A stretch of DNA of 64,000 nt from Phylloscopus collybita (GCA_027886175.1 JAJNNQ010000003.1:24841501-24905500); one strand, 5' to 3'; shown: positions 35,617-49,487, numbered from the stretch's first letter. Made by a program: numbers and translations. The notes: generated by a model from the sequence alone, not told the origin.

Positions 35617-36386
35617 TGTTGGGGAAGATGAAAAAGGAAAACCTTACAAATATGACTGCTTAGGTTTTGAGAATATGAAACCTATGGGTGAAACAGAATT
35701 GAAAGCAAGTTTCGATGTTTAGAGCTTTAGTTACTGGACAACTGGAGAACAATGATGTGGCCGGCCACAGGTAATCCCCTTTGGATTAAACAACGCCCTT
35801 CTCCTCACCAAAGTCCAAGGGCCAGAGCAGACCCTACCAGCTTGGCAGAAGGGGTCCAAAGAACAGTTTTTACGGTTTCAAATATAACACAGTATGGTAA
35901 TGTAATGATTCTTACAGGCTGTATGTTAATGCTATAGGATTTGTATCTTGTACTAGATTGGTTGATGTAAGAATATTCAGTATAGAAGATTTAATGTATT
36001 GTAACAGGAATTTCGCTCTCTTACTACTCTTACTGCTCTTACTGCTCTTACTACTCTCACTGCTCTTACTACTCTTACTACTCTCACTGCTCTTACTACT
36101 CTTACTGCTCTTACTGCTCTTACTACTCTCACTGCTCTTACTACTCTTACTGCTCTTACTACTCTCACTGCTCTTACTACTCTTACTGCTCTTACTACTC
36201 TCACTGCTCTTACTACTCTTACTGCTCTTTAGCCTTGCTCTTCTCTCTCTCTCTCTCTCTGCTCTGGGCTGCAGCTGGCAGCTCTTAGCAGAGCCCCTTC
36301 ACCCAGGTCCTGTGCAATAAACCACACGCTTCAAGACCAGCCTTGACTCCAGAGATCTCTCATCACTGTCCCCCCAGGCTCCCACA
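35617..36386 (+). mobile_element. Solo LTR, ERVK-like (770 bp) with an internal minisatellite
   Basis: The element starts TGTTGGGGAAG and ends GGCTCCCACA. The 6 bp before it (gaggag, 35611-35616) recur directly after it (36387-36392); a 6-bp TSD is typical of class II (ERVK/alpha- and beta-retrovirus-like) integrases. AATAAA lies at 36316-36321 in gtgcaataaaccacacgc, followed by a ~65-bp R/U5-like tail. About 215 bp of the U3 consists of a tandem pyrimidine-rich repeat (36016-36229) and a (CT)n run. No retroviral genes remain. The only long open frame across it is a translation of the repeat and not a real protein. Confidence 0.85.
36016..36229. repeat. Minisatellite of 9-bp units inside the ERVK-like LTR
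   Basis: About 24 copies of a 9-bp unit of the form (c/t)tact(a/g)ctc, organised into higher-order blocks in which cttactactctcactgctc alternates with cttactactcttactgctc. The plus strand is pyrimidine-only apart from the single A and occasional G in each unit. A (CT)n stretch follows at 36242-36261. The higher-order periodicity suggests repeated unequal exchange or slippage after insertion. Confidence 0.95.
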
Positions 36387-36392
36387 GAGGAG

Positions 36393-38153
36393 GCTGCAAA
36401 TCCCGGGATTCCCAGCTCCTCTGACTCCCCAGGAGCCTGAGCAGCCCCACTCTGCAGGGGTCACTGGGTGGCACTTTCTACACCCACCACAGTCAGTCTG
36501 CATTTTCCCTTTCTGTGGCACATTCCACAGAAATTCTCACTAGGAGCAGAGAAATGTGTCAGCCTTTCCCATGAGCTCTCACTTCCCTCCTGAACTACAA
36601 GAACAAGTTATTTCCCTTTTGGATCTGGCATATCATTAGTGCCTAATAAAGAGCACAGAAGATTTTTGATAAAATATCATCTGGCCTGAAGCATACTTTT
36701 ATTAAAAAGCTTAACTCTACTATATGCACAAGCATTAATAAAACACCAGATTATAATTAAAAAATAAAATATCCAAGTTTTTTCAATGTCCCTAAAACTC
36801 CCAGACTCTTTTGTTGTTTTCATACCTAATCTTTGGTATGATTTGTTGGGGGGTTTTGCTTGTTGGCCTAGTTGTTTTTAAACAAATAAAGTTGGTCAAA
36901 ATCAAGATATTTTCCACTAGCCTTCTCACAGTGACAGTTAACATTTTCCATTAGCAATGTAATGTACGTATCTTGCCTGTGCTAAAGTTATTAACTGGAA
37001 AAATGAACAAAGTTTCTATTTGTCAACTCCTAAGTTAAAGAAATACCAAACATTGCTTTGTCTGAGGATCGTTTAGAACACCTCTGCTCTGGGAAATCTT
37101 CACTTCTGGTCTGCTGGGAAGATGGGAGCTCAAGTTCATTTGATCCCTTTCCAGAGAGGGTGTCCAATAAATGCTCTCGGCCCAAATCTAATGGAAACAA
37201 TCTCACAAAAAGATCTGTAGCTCATTTTGATAATTCATATCAGGAATTCTTTTTATGCCACAGAAATGACCATTTCTTTTGATTGTTTTCCCCCCAAAGC
37301 AGATTTTTGTTCTTTTTTAAAGTCTAATGTTGGTTGTTCAATGACAGCAGACTTCTCTCAGTGCAGTCTCAATCCAAGAGAAGTGTTAGTATGGATTAAA
37401 AGCATATGGTGGGCCAGGAGTTTCTGCATGTTCTACCTTAGGCCAGCCACTTCACTGCTCTGAGTAACACACTGCACTTAATTAGAACTGAACCAAGACT
37501 ATTTGGTTGTACTTCAAAGTGTATCTCTAAGGTAAACAGAACAACCTCCCATTTTCCTGAGAAACTGATATTCCCAGAAGTGGAGTGACTGGCCCAAGGC
37601 TACAACCCCTCACTGCCAAACCCAGGGTGAGCATCAGCCCTTCCTGCCAGAGAAAATGCTTAGCATTGTATTTCTTTGAAAGCTCGAGGTTCATTCTTCA
37701 TAAGAAAGGGATGAAATATAATTACTTATCTCTGAGGACTCCTGTGGTCTATAAATAACATTTAAGTCAGAGCAAGCCTTGTTAGGGCTGGCAGTGCTCT
37801 CTCTGCAGTGCCAGCTGTGTAAAACACCAGCTCTTGTGGGCAGCGATGCTGCCAGCATAGTAGGGCTTTTGCCTTTAGAAACATGTAAAATTAGAAGAGT
37901 ATTTTAAGGAAGGAAAAGTTCAGATTATTTTACAAAACTGTTTCATTTTCCCTAACTTTTCACAGATGCAGAAGTGTGCGGACATTTTTCAAAATCTGCT
38001 TTCAGCTGAATGCCATTTCACCTCACACACCAACTCCTCGCCAGCACTGTCAGATTACACATTTTGGAACATTTGATGCCATTTGCAGCATTTTTCCTAC
38101 TCCTTTAGACTAAAAACATGCTTTACCCATAAAAGTGTGTCCATCTAACACAG
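36393..38153. other. Intronic sequence, nothing recognised
   Basis: GC-richer near 36393-36480, then strongly AT-rich (36640-37030). No exon or repeat family is supported. Confidence 0.4.
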
Positions 38154-38176
38154 AAAAAAAAAAAAAAAAAAAAAAA
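38154..38176. repeat. Poly(A) tract, 23 bp
   Basis: Uninterrupted A run. No retroposon body is recognised upstream. Confidence 0.9.
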
Positions 38177-39197
38177 GGAGCTATTTTTCCACTGCTGAAG
38201 GATTCCCAAATGGACAGAGAGTTGGTGTGAGACCCTCCACTCTCATTTCTCTCTGGCTTCTTGGTAGCCACAACCCCAGCTTAATCAAGCTTGCAGAAAA
38301 CTGCAGAGGCAATAATTTCTGCTCACTCACACTGCACAGGATCATATTGAAATGACAGAAAAAAAACCCCCTCAATTTCTTTTCTGTCAGCTGCACTATG
38401 GAAAAAACAATACACCAACAGAGACAACAAGGAAAATCATGAAAGGAGAATGAGGGCACTTCTAAATATTGTTGTTTCCTCTGAGGAAGTTTTTTCTCCT
38501 AACAAATGTAATAAAATACTGCATCAAACACTTCCTGTCGTAAATTTCTTCCATTTCAGAACTGACTGAGTTTTAATCTGTATGCTTACAAGTGTAGTGT
38601 GCCACACAGGAGCTAACAGAAAATTAAAAGTAATAGAAGCCCTTTTTGTGTTAATCCATTCTCAGACTGACACAACTGAAGCAAAAGAGCAGCACCCACC
38701 TCTCTGTGCTGTCCTGGTGTTACAGCATGCCCAGCACCCCAAGCCTTTCCTAAAGCTCTCTCAGAAGTTTTTCTAATTACTCCATCCTGGCTCCCCCACC
38801 CCAGAAAGAATTTGCAGAGCAGCAAAGGAGCAGCAGGGTGAAAATCACTCAACTTCATCCCAGCTGGAAACCTGAACACCCCATCGTTTGCTAAGCCTGT
38901 TCTGCTGGGCAGCAATTCCAATGCAATATTATGACCTGTTCTCTTCTAAATTGACATAAAAGGTATTTTTTTTCAGACACAGTGTGAAGTGTTATAAAGA
39001 GGCACAAACTTCTTCAGAACAATCACAGGCTAGAACATTGACAGTGAGGATGTTTTATTAAATATCACTTAAGCTCAGATGCAGTCCCAGATCCTACAAG
39101 GCATGTGAGGAAATCCCAGTTCTGCCACCACTTCCTGAAACTATTTTATTTACTTTAATTCCATACCCTTAACAGAAAGCTAAGTGGTTTTATATAC

Positions 39198-39223
39198 AAA
39201 AAAAAAAAAAAAAAAAAAAAAAA
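39198..39223. repeat. Poly(A) tract, 26 bp
   Basis: Uninterrupted A run after tatatac. No recognisable retroposon upstream. Confidence 0.9.
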
Positions 39224-42200
39224 GTGAATTTCACAAGGATGCAATAATATAACAGCAAAGGTGTCTGAAAAGGTTTATGTTAAAGCCACATGAATCAACT
39301 TTGGAACTAGAAATAGCAACCAGAGCAAACAACAGCATTCTAAGCAGCTGAATGAGTGTTGCAGTGCAGAAGTGAGGATTTCTAGATAATGCTCCCCCAT
39401 GAGTGTTATTGCCAGTTCTAATAGCAATGCATCATTTCTGCAATGAGCAGATATTGTCAAGAGATCATGGCTGTCCTGACAAAGCACAGCACAAACATGT
39501 ACTGGGGAAAAAAAGTTCCTGCAGGTCAAGCTTTGGAGATGAGGGACTGATGTGAGAATTAAGTTACTGACTAGGGTGGTAGGTAGGTCGTGGCAAAATC
39601 AGGAACACAAAATAAATCTTTTCACTCCCAAATGGCCCACAGGACAGAGGCATGAAGACCATTTTTCAGTAGAAAACATACTCTGAATCACACTAGACTG
39701 GAACTGATTGACTCTGACTCCCTTCTTGCCCTACATTTGGGACCACAGACAGCAGAAACAGCCATCCCATCACCTTTCTGCTGTTTTCTGTGGAGAAGCA
39801 GCACTGCCTGCACATCTTGCCTGCAATGCCAACGCTTCAGTGCCATTCCCTGGGGTCTGGTTTGGGTCAGGAGCCTGCCTGCTACAAGCACAGGATGCTC
39901 TGTGCCTCGGTGGCTGATGGATACTGGGAGCTTATCTCTAACAGCATTAAACATCTGCACCAAGCACCTCTCACTGCTGTTACACTCTGAAAGGTGCCAA
40001 AAGCTTATGGATTGTGATCCATCCAGCCCCAGCACAAAGGCACTAAACAGAGTCCTCTCTGCTTTTCTCTCCCAGACTCATCCTTCCCGTGACACGTGGC
40101 TTTTCTTTTAGGATGCTTACTGCTGTTTTTACCAGGATCTCTGTTAGCAGAAGAGAAGCAGCATCACTCTTTGGAGCAATGCCAAATAACCATCGTGCAG
40201 ACACTGCTTCGTGCTCACTCCATCCAGCTGAGCTGCCTGCAATATTAGGAACAAATCCTACCAGCAGAAAGGTGGCACAAAACATAAACAAATGGTCTGT
40301 GCCTAATGGCCGTGTATTTATGGTAAGTGCCTCGAATTCATCACCCACCTGTTCAACAGGCCATGAGAAGAGATTTATGTCCAAACAGCCATAACTTCCA
40401 GGGAGTGGGATGTAGAAAGACTATCCCCCTTTGCTGGGAAATGTGATCTCTACCAGAACAGATTGCAGGAACAAATGCAGTTTGGATAAATTCAGTGGTC
40501 TATGATTTTTCTGTTTGTCGTGTTCCTACATGTCTCGTGTTGAGTTTTTTCTTTCAGTTTGACACAAGCAGCATTTATACAAGGTATAAATGTAACTGGC
40601 AGAATGTGTCATCCCGTGTTTTCCTTTCCATTCAGCTGACGTGCTAATTTTGTGTAACACAAGAAATGAACAGCGCTTTCCAGATGTATAAAATTGGGTT
40701 TTAACGACCAAGTGAGGCAGGAATTCTTTTTTTTTTTTTTCTTTCTTTTATGGGATCACAGTTTCCTCAATTAAATTTTAAGAGAACTCAGCTTTGGAAA
40801 CATTGAATGCTGTATTTTACAGTTCTCTGAGGGGCAAAAGAAAGTGAGGTGGGAGGATGTACGCCTATTTTCAAAGTACAGAGTTAACAAAGCATTACTT
40901 TAATTCAGTGATTTTCAAGTTGGTTGTTCATGTCTGGTTAAATGCCTGTGGGTAAATGTGCTGAGTCTGTAATACATTCCAAATGGTCAGTGCTGTTATG
41001 ATACTCTCACAATAACTGCACTACAAGACAGATTAAGTCAATCTCTAAGAGTTGTAGAAAGGAAATATTTTTCCCTTTTCTGGCTAAGACAGACAATTTT
41101 TCAAGTCACAACCCCACCCAACAGCTCACAAGGGTGGTGGCAGACTGCACTGAAGTGCTCTGCCACACAGACCCCAAAAGCTCTGCCAGAGGGGGGAGTC
41201 CAGCAAGCCTGGGCTGGCTGGAACTGCACTGCGGGGATTGAGCTTGTCCTACAGGCAGCACGTTTGGGCTTTCTACCAGCTGTAGGAAGAACCAGCATTT
41301 TAAGGGGAGAACTCGCTGATTTTGCCAAAGAGAAGAGAACTGCTGACCAGGGGAGGTGCATGTGTGTTTATGTGCCTGTCCACAAGGAGAGAGGAAATCT
41401 CCATCTATATACAGGCAAGTAAACTACAAAAAGGAAGTCAACCAAGCTGTCAACACAGAATTCCTTGCAGAATGGAAGGAAACAGAAACAGAGCTGCTAG
41501 AAGAACTGAAAGCATGAGAAGCAACTTGTTTGCTGCTCCTCTGGCTTTCTGTTAAGTCGGCTGTGAAAACCATGCCTGTAAGTGTTTGAGTAAGGAAGCA
41601 ATTTCTTGAGTTACCTGTCCCCTCTGAGCAGAGTCATCAGTTCAGACTGGGGACACTAGCACTGGCATCACAGGAAACAGCAAAACATTCTCAAGTGACA
41701 TCACCTTTAAACTGACCAATTTCACAATTAGTTATTCTTGCAAAAGAACATGGCAGAAATGTGACACTGAGACAGACTGAGCTTCTCTTCAGAACCAGCT
41801 CAAGAACATGTTCACATTTAAGCTCCACTGAAATAACAGAATTTATCAATAATACAAATTTATTCAGTGTGTGGAAAATCACAGTAGTCCTGGAAGAGTG
41901 ATGGGGAGGATTTCATGGTATTGAGTGACTGGGCAAAAGAAGGGATGGATTAAGTTGGACATCACCAGATGCAGCAAGAGAAAAGCTGCCCTAAATACCA
42001 GCACATTGGGGGACACACAATTGGCCACCACTGCTCAGGACAGAGCAGAGGATTGCTATGGTCATTTTGGGAACATCAGCTCACTGTTCAGCCACTGTCA
42101 GAAAGAACAAACATGATTTATTCTTAGATTTTTTTCCTCAGATTTCTCCCCCGCCCCTTTTTTTTCCCCTCCCATATAATTTTTTTACCACTACAAAGCC

Positions 42201-45200
42201 ATAGTAAGCCTGTGTCTTGGACACTCCATGGAATTCCAGTTATCCCACCTCAAAGAGGACACTGCTAGAGTACAGAGAGGTATAAAAAGGATAATAAATA
42301 TTTTAAAGATGTGGGCTAGCTGGAATACTAGGACAGGCTAAACATATTAAGATTCTTTAATGTGGGAACTAGATAGCTGTGAGGGGTGTGATTGAAGTCA
42401 CTAAAATTCCAGTAAAAGGAGGAAATTTGGTTTTTACACAGTCTCAGGGTGATTGTGGAGGAACAGGACATGAAATTACGCAATCAGATAGCAGGGTTAA
42501 AAGAGGAATATACTTGGTTATATCACATGTATTGGCACCACTGCCACCATGCAGAGACCAAGAGAGTGAGAAATTCCTAACACAGACACACAGGGACTGA
42601 AGGCTGCTGTGAGCTCACAGCCAAAGCCTCACACAACACCTCAGCCAGGATTGCTGCAGTGGAAACAATCCTCCCAGCCCAGCAGCACTCAGAAGCAGCT
42701 CTGGGCTTGCACATGGAAGCATACAGCCCTCGTGCTCCAGCTGTGCTCAGGCTGACAGTGTCAGCTCTCCTCACACACAGCTGCAGGCTCTGGCAACCAC
42801 TGAAGGGGAAAAGATGCCTCCTCTGAACAACAGCACTTTAATTTCCTCACAGGAACACACTTCACCCATACCTGCACTGGGTTTGTGTTTTTCACAGCAT
42901 TTTGAACCTCCAACAGCAAATCCAGTGGCTACACAAAACTAACTGTGGGGTTTTTTTCAGTGGTATTCCTACTTTTCTGCTAAAAGTCTGACTTTAGGCT
43001 CAAAAGCTTCTACCTGAGGATGGAGCCCCAAGGACAGAGAGGGTTGGTGCAAGTCAAACGTGCCAAGAGCTGTTCTCTCCTAGATCAGGGTCACTGCAAA
43101 TGGCACAAAGCTCCAGGCTCTCCTGTGCAGGGCTATCAAACACTCTCCAAACATACACACAGAGCCAGGCATCAGAACACACAGGACTGGTGTTGGTGTC
43201 TGCTGATAACAGTGCTGATTTCTACTGCCTGCAACTACAACCATCAATCAAGCAGTGTTGAACAGAGCTGCACCCAGGTGCTGTGAATGGACCTGTTACA
43301 TCTACCAACATATCTCCCTGTACTTTATCTTCTTAGAACAACTTAGAGGAAGAAAAGGACAAGCAGAGTGTTACAATTTCTATTGTGCTTTAGGCAACTC
43401 CTGAATTTGAACCAGTAATTAGAACATTAAGATGATGTACCATAAAACCCAAGAGAATAAATCTATAAATAGATTACAAGGCTGACTTTCAAAAGGATTT
43501 TAAGTATCCTCTCATAGTTGGTCTACCCAGTGTTACTGAAACATTCAACCAATTTTCAGATCCTGTTTTATCTAAAATATATACCACACAGTGCCCATAT
43601 CAAGTTTTCCATTCAAAAATATTTTTCTTCTTTAAAATTACACCTTTAACCCTATTGATTATCAAAACCTAATCTACCTGACAACAGCCTAAAGATTCGT
43701 ATTACTCTTTCCAGCCTGACTCAGCAGTGCAATTCACCTTTTGACATCAGCAGGTCAATTAGAAGGCATCAATTCCAAGAGTGTTTATCAGCTAAAGGCC
43801 CCTGGATGCCCAGCCCTGCCATCTGCACTGCCAGGAATGTATCATGGGGAAAAGGCAGAGATGGAAACACCCACAGGGATCCACAACAGCAAAGGGATTT
43901 CCCTTTCCCTCTTTTCCCAAGGCAGCACAACAAACACAGGGTGCAGCTTGTTCTCAGACCATGCACTGCAATTACAACACAGCCAAGTGCTGTTCCCTTC
44001 CCTCACTGATCACTCTGCTTGCTTGCTTTTGCTCCTTTCATTTGAAGTGTATAAATAATCCATTTTTCTGCGTGAGATAGGGCAGCTAGTTCCCTCCAGG
44101 AAAAACAGCCAGTGAAGACAAGCACAGTGCAGTCTTTCCAACTGAGTAATTGGCTAACACTGATTTCCCCACTTCTGTTATAACCCTGGCAGGAGCCAGC
44201 TCAAGCAGTGAGATTCACCTGAGAGCTGGCAGGTGGGAAAGCCCTGTCACTGCAAACACACCTGTGCTGCTCTAAGGAATTTACTGAAGTGCAGATTTCC
44301 AGCTTCCTTTGTTACTGCAAACTATCATGTTTCCTTTTCCCCTTTTGTCAATATTTTGTTGGAATTCCTTCTAAATTCAAATTTCTTTACCTGTTTGGGT
44401 TCCAATTTACTCAACAATACCTCACTCACTATGAAAATAACAAGACAAGTTGTTTTGGGGTTTTTTTTTTTTCCAGGGGAACTAATGTTGAGCAGTGTGA
44501 AACCATGGTAACTGTCAACTTCCACAAGGTTATGCTATAAAAGAAAATGAATTGGTGCAACCATCTCTTGAACATTTCTGTGGGTTATCACCATAGTAAA
44601 TCTGACAAACCCACACTTCATCCTATAACCAGATTTTCATTTCATAAGGGAAGCCATTGATCATTTTAGCAAGCTATTTGTGATCTACACTGAGCAGTTC
44701 CCATAGGAAGTAAACCTGTGCTAAGGGAAAGAAGGGGAAAAGTATTTTTTTTCAATGGTTTCTCTTCCCTCAGCACAGGGCAGCAAGGGGTGAGATTTAG
44801 GGGCCCTTGTTGGGACAGGAAACACTAGACAGGAGCAACTGGAGATATCCTGCAGCACAAGAATCTACAGAGATGTTAAGCTTTATTGTCCTTTGAGCAA
44901 GGGAAAAATAAAAGACCATGAGGGCCAATTAACCACATGGAGCTGCTGAAGTAGTAATAAACAGAGAATAAACCTGAGCACAGTAGAGCTGGGGATAAAA
45001 GGCTGCCAAGGAAAATTTCTTGGTTATTAAACCTCCTACAAGACTCTACAGCAATGGCCACTGACATCCTGGTGGGTTTTGCCTCACATTCCTTCTTCCT
45101 TTCCAGGCTCTGCACGTGAAACAAGGAGAGTGGATGAGATCAGGACTTCTGTCCCACCAGAGTAACTCAGAAATCTCTGAGAAATGTTGGTCTCCTACAT

Positions 45201-48200
45201 CCAGCCTTAAAATGGAGGCTCTTCCAGATGACAGCACTCCTGCTAGGACACAGGGTCGAAACTGAACTCCTGAGCCCCAAGGTCTAGGCTTTAGTCATGC
45301 TTAAAATGGTTCATATTGAAACAATATGGGTTAGCTGACCCTCGCTACTCCTCTTAATAAACTGTTCCAGCAGTTGGGTTCTCCAGCAGACTGACATCTG
45401 ATTCCCAGACTCAATTTCCCACTCTGCAGCTTACACTCACTTACATGCCTTTGCCAACAATCTTTTACACTTAAATAACTCTTCTCCCTCTATGGTGAGA
45501 CCTTCAGAGAGAGCAGTCAGAGCCCCTCAGAGCCCTCACTCTGTTCAGCTGCCCAAGCCATGCTCCCCCTGTGTCCTCAGCCTGAATTCAGCCAGAGCTG
45601 ATCTCCTCACTGAGTTTTGCCCTGGGCCCACTGAAACATCTCTGCACTATTTTCACTCACACAGAGGAGCATCACCAACTGTACCCACACATCCCCAAGC
45701 TCCATCAGAGATGACTAATGTGCAGTGCCTTCCTCCCAGCTCTGCAATTCCCACTCCCCTGAGGCATGCCTGCTGCTCTGCCACCTTTCTGCTCTGTTTT
45801 CTCCACCTCCCTGGAACACGTGGAGCCTTCAGGGCCCTCCCTGCTTTGTTCCCAGTTCATGTTCCCAGTTCACTTGCTTGCCACTGACCATGCCCATGTC
45901 CCTAGCTGGGTTCAGCACTGGGTTCCCCCATTAATGACAGCACTTCTGTAACTTCTGCACTCAGCAGCCTCAGGATCAGGCTGTGGATTCACACATGCTC
46001 GTGCATATGTTTTGACAATAGGCAATAAATTAGACTCGGGCAATTTTTTACTACAGATGATCATGAATGGTGTTTGAATTCTATTATTAAGATAGGTTTT
46101 TCACCTCATGTGCCAGCCCTGACACTTCCAGTTTGTCGCACCAGAAAAAAAGAAGAGATTTTTAAAAAGAGGAAACCAGCAGTAATCACACATTATTGAT
46201 CCATTGAGAGAGCTTAGGGGCTTTCTGTTTGTTCTCTTTTGGTTTTATGCACCAAGTTAGCTCCAGAGAGAGATCCCACAGCATTTTCATCATATTTCAG
46301 AAACAAATGCAGCAGCAAGAAAGTACAGACTGAGGTGGCTCTGAAACCCAATGCTGGTTAAAAACACCACAGTAAACACTGTTGAGGATACAGCCTTTTA
46401 AGATCAGAGCCTCAGAAACAAGCCCAGTAAATACTGGCCCTGTCAGACATGTCCTTTCACCCAAAAGATGATGATTGTAGCCCCAGTGAGAACACAATCT
46501 CTGGCTTCACCTGTTGTTTAAAACCCCAATGCTTCAGCTGCAGAAAGGAAATTCATCTGGAGCTCTGCTCCCAACCTGTACCATCCTGGCCCCAGATTTG
46601 GAAAAGGTTCTGAGCAATTCAACTCCATTCCCATGAACTGCAGGAAACACCAAGCTGCTGCTGTTTAGAATAAATTTAACCTTCCCCAAAGCTCACAAGT
46701 GGAGTAAGCAGAGCTCCAGACCAGAACTGTCAGGCAAGAGGCATTCACAGGCACACTGCTGAATTGTTCAGTTAATTACAGCAGACTCAAAACTTTCCCA
46801 GCAACTCTGTTCTGTCCTGAGTGCGTGCTAGGAGGGCTGAGAAAGTGAAGACACATCTCATGGTTCTTTTCAGCTATCATTCCAGAGGTATAATTTGATC
46901 TAAAAAGCACCCATGCTGCTTTTTTTCTGAGTTCCTCTTGTTTATGAACAGAGGCAGGAAATTCAGAAACTGCCATTGTATGATGACACAAAGTCAAACC
47001 AGAATTCTGCAAAGATTTAGAACTCGGACTCCAAGGTTTATGAAGAACAAAGAAAAATCTTCGATTATTCAATTTTTTTTTTCAATTAGAAACTGGAAAA
47101 TAAGCTAAAATAAGAATTTGGAGTCTTAGTTTAATGTCTGAACCTCTTCATGCTTAGTTAATAAAATGAAGCAGCCTATGGCATTAGTCTGTAGTGAAGT
47201 AGAAATTTCTGAATACTCGGTAGAAAGGAAACTAAAACTACATCTGTCAAAACAAACAGCTGCTGCATAACAGCAATGATGTACTGAAAAGAATTCCATT
47301 TTCTGCTGGGATGAGATGTGCAGTTCCACTGACACAGAAGCTGCAGCAGCTGAAGTGACAGAGGCTACGATGGATGGTGGCTCCCAAAAACTCCAGTGAA
47401 GGAACACTGGAACAGCTTTCCCCAAAGTCTGTGTGAGTTACACCAGATCAAGCTTGGGTTGAAATCGCACTGCTGCTTAACATGTCTTACTGCAAAAAAA
47501 GGTGATGGAAGTAAATTCTAAGGATTTTTTTTTTACAAAATGAAGATTTATAATGAGAGGGTGACCAATAACCACACCTATCTTGTTTTTTCCACGGCAC
47601 TGTTGATAAATTAAAATACGTTTAGTGTGTGACCACTCAAAAAGACACTTTAATAATCTAAAAGGTTCACCTAAATTATTTAAATAAAGCCTTTTCCCAC
47701 TGTTCTTACAACCAGTGACCTGAACTATTTGAGATGTTTTATGAATGGACAGCTAACATCATCCAGCACTACTGACACACACACACTGCTGCTTTGGGAA
47801 CAGCTCAGACTTAATGGCTATTAACCCTGCCACACAGAAAAGCTGAGAAAAGTATTATTAATACAATGTGAGCATCTCGATTAATTAAAAAGCTCTGGTT
47901 TGCACACAGAATTTTCTGCAAATACTTAGAAACCACACACACACAAGTTGTCATACAAACTGAATACAGTTTTATTTTTAAGCTGGATCAAGTTCTACTA
48001 TCTAACACAGACCCTTATATAGAGAATTTCTATTAACTCTAAATAATTCTCATCAGCCTGTGAAGATGCAACTCAGAAACCCCTTCCTATTAAAAAGGAA
48101 CTTCATTATGTTCCAAGTCTGCTTGCAATCAGCAGTTCTTTGCAGGCAATAAGATGGTTTAGGTCCTTTGCCAAATCTCAGTGTGTGGTCATTCCATAAA

Positions 48201-49242
48201 ATTGACTAAATAAATGCACTTGGAATTCTCCAGACAGTTAATTTTCCAAAGAACTTGCCTGATTCAGATATATTTAATATATATGTAGAAAAATGCACAT
48301 TACATCAGCTTCTATTTTTCTGACTTTTTACATCCATTCAGCTTAATTCAGTTCACCTTTAACTTTCAGGGATGCCAGCATCAGCTGTTATGAAAGGCTG
48401 TACAACATTAAACTCACTGCTTCAATGGATGTAACAGCCAGCAACACCTGCACTCCAAAGGTGAGAGGAGAGCTTTCATGCTCAGCCTCCCATTCTTCAC
48501 CAGCACTATCTCACAGCCCCAGAATGCCCCTCACAGTGGAATGGCAGTGGAGAAACCCAAGTGTTTGCCTGTTTGTGCACTCAATCTCTTGTGAAAGACA
48601 ACTTCTCCCAGGCTGCAGCAGCAGCAGTTCCCAGAGTTTTTCAGCGTTCCAGCAGCTGCAGTTTTCTCCTGGCTGGGCTGACCCATGGAAGTGACACCAC
48701 AGCCAACAACTGCCCCAGGGCAACACACGGGATGCTCACAGGGAATGCTGCAAGGAGGTCACTTGGGAGGGGCTGGCAGAGTTTTCCAAGTGTTCTGTCT
48801 ATCAGCAAAGGACCAGGAACTACAGTTTCACACCCCAAGCCCTCTGGTGGCAGTGGGAGAGGATCTGATTTAGCAGCTCTCCACTTGCAGAGGAAGTACC
48901 TCTGCCCCAGGAAGAAAGTTCAGGTACAACCACAGCCATCCTCACTTTGTTTTCTACTTTTTTTCCAATAATGCTTCTACCTTCTCCATGGTCTCCTGGT
49001 TTTGTTTTAAGTTTCCTTTGGTGACCTCTGTAATTAATCCCATGACAGCTGACACATTCTGGGCCCATAAGCAGGGAGCTGACGGACATCACCTGTGATG
49101 TGCCTTCCACACCAAGCAACACGACCCATTGGGGCTGACAGAAGCTCAGCATCATTTTCTCTCAGCTTTGGGGCAGAGCCATGGAAAAAAACCCACAGCA
49201 GCTCTCCATCCAGCCTGCTTCCAGCCCAGTCTATCTGACCAT
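39224..49242. other. Intronic sequence, one splice-flanked open segment, otherwise nothing recognised
   Basis: 40112-40322 is an open segment bounded by acceptor- and donor-like signals (see findings). A T-run occurs at 40727-40740. Elsewhere there are only short unrelated open frames and AT-rich patches (48240-48290), with no transposable element I can name. Confidence 0.35.
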
Positions 49243-49487
49243 ACATTCTGATGAAAACTTTCATGGGCAGTTTCACAAATATGCTTTAAAATTAAAAGGA
49301 CTCAATGTTAGATGATACTCAAGTCTTTGCTGCATTACTCAGTGAATAACACAGAGCAAAGCCAAGGCAACAGGCAAGGAATCAGCAGAGGGTTTTGTAG
49401 AAGACATTTAGTCTGCAGCACTTCACTTGGAATTTTAGAACATACTATTGTATTTTGAAATCTATTGAAAAGGCTTGCTAGACAGAA
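49243..49487 (+). repeat. Direct repeat, copy 1 (245 bp)
   Basis: Matches 51191-51434 in the same orientation from acattctgatgaaa to ctagacagaa, at about 91% identity by eye (roughly twenty substitutions and small indels). Weaker similarity may extend ~30 bp upstream (tgcttc...cagt...). It has no TG...CA ends, inverted termini or coding potential. It could be a local duplication or two copies of an interspersed repeat I do not recognise. Confidence 0.85.

Noticed and set aside
35958..36320. 120-codon leucine-rich plus-strand frame and its Arg/Val-rich minus-strand counterpart
   Set aside because: Both are translations of the 9-bp minisatellite inside an LTR and not proteins.
781..36386. Possible intact provirus between the LTRs
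   Set aside because: The LTRs belong to different families, have their own target duplications, and no gag, pol or env-like frame lies between any pair.
38041..38110. Minus-strand NGIK-like tetrapeptide as the next glypican exon
   Set aside because: The surrounding residues do not match the glypican segment, and neither splice sites nor the IIDKLKH motif follow.
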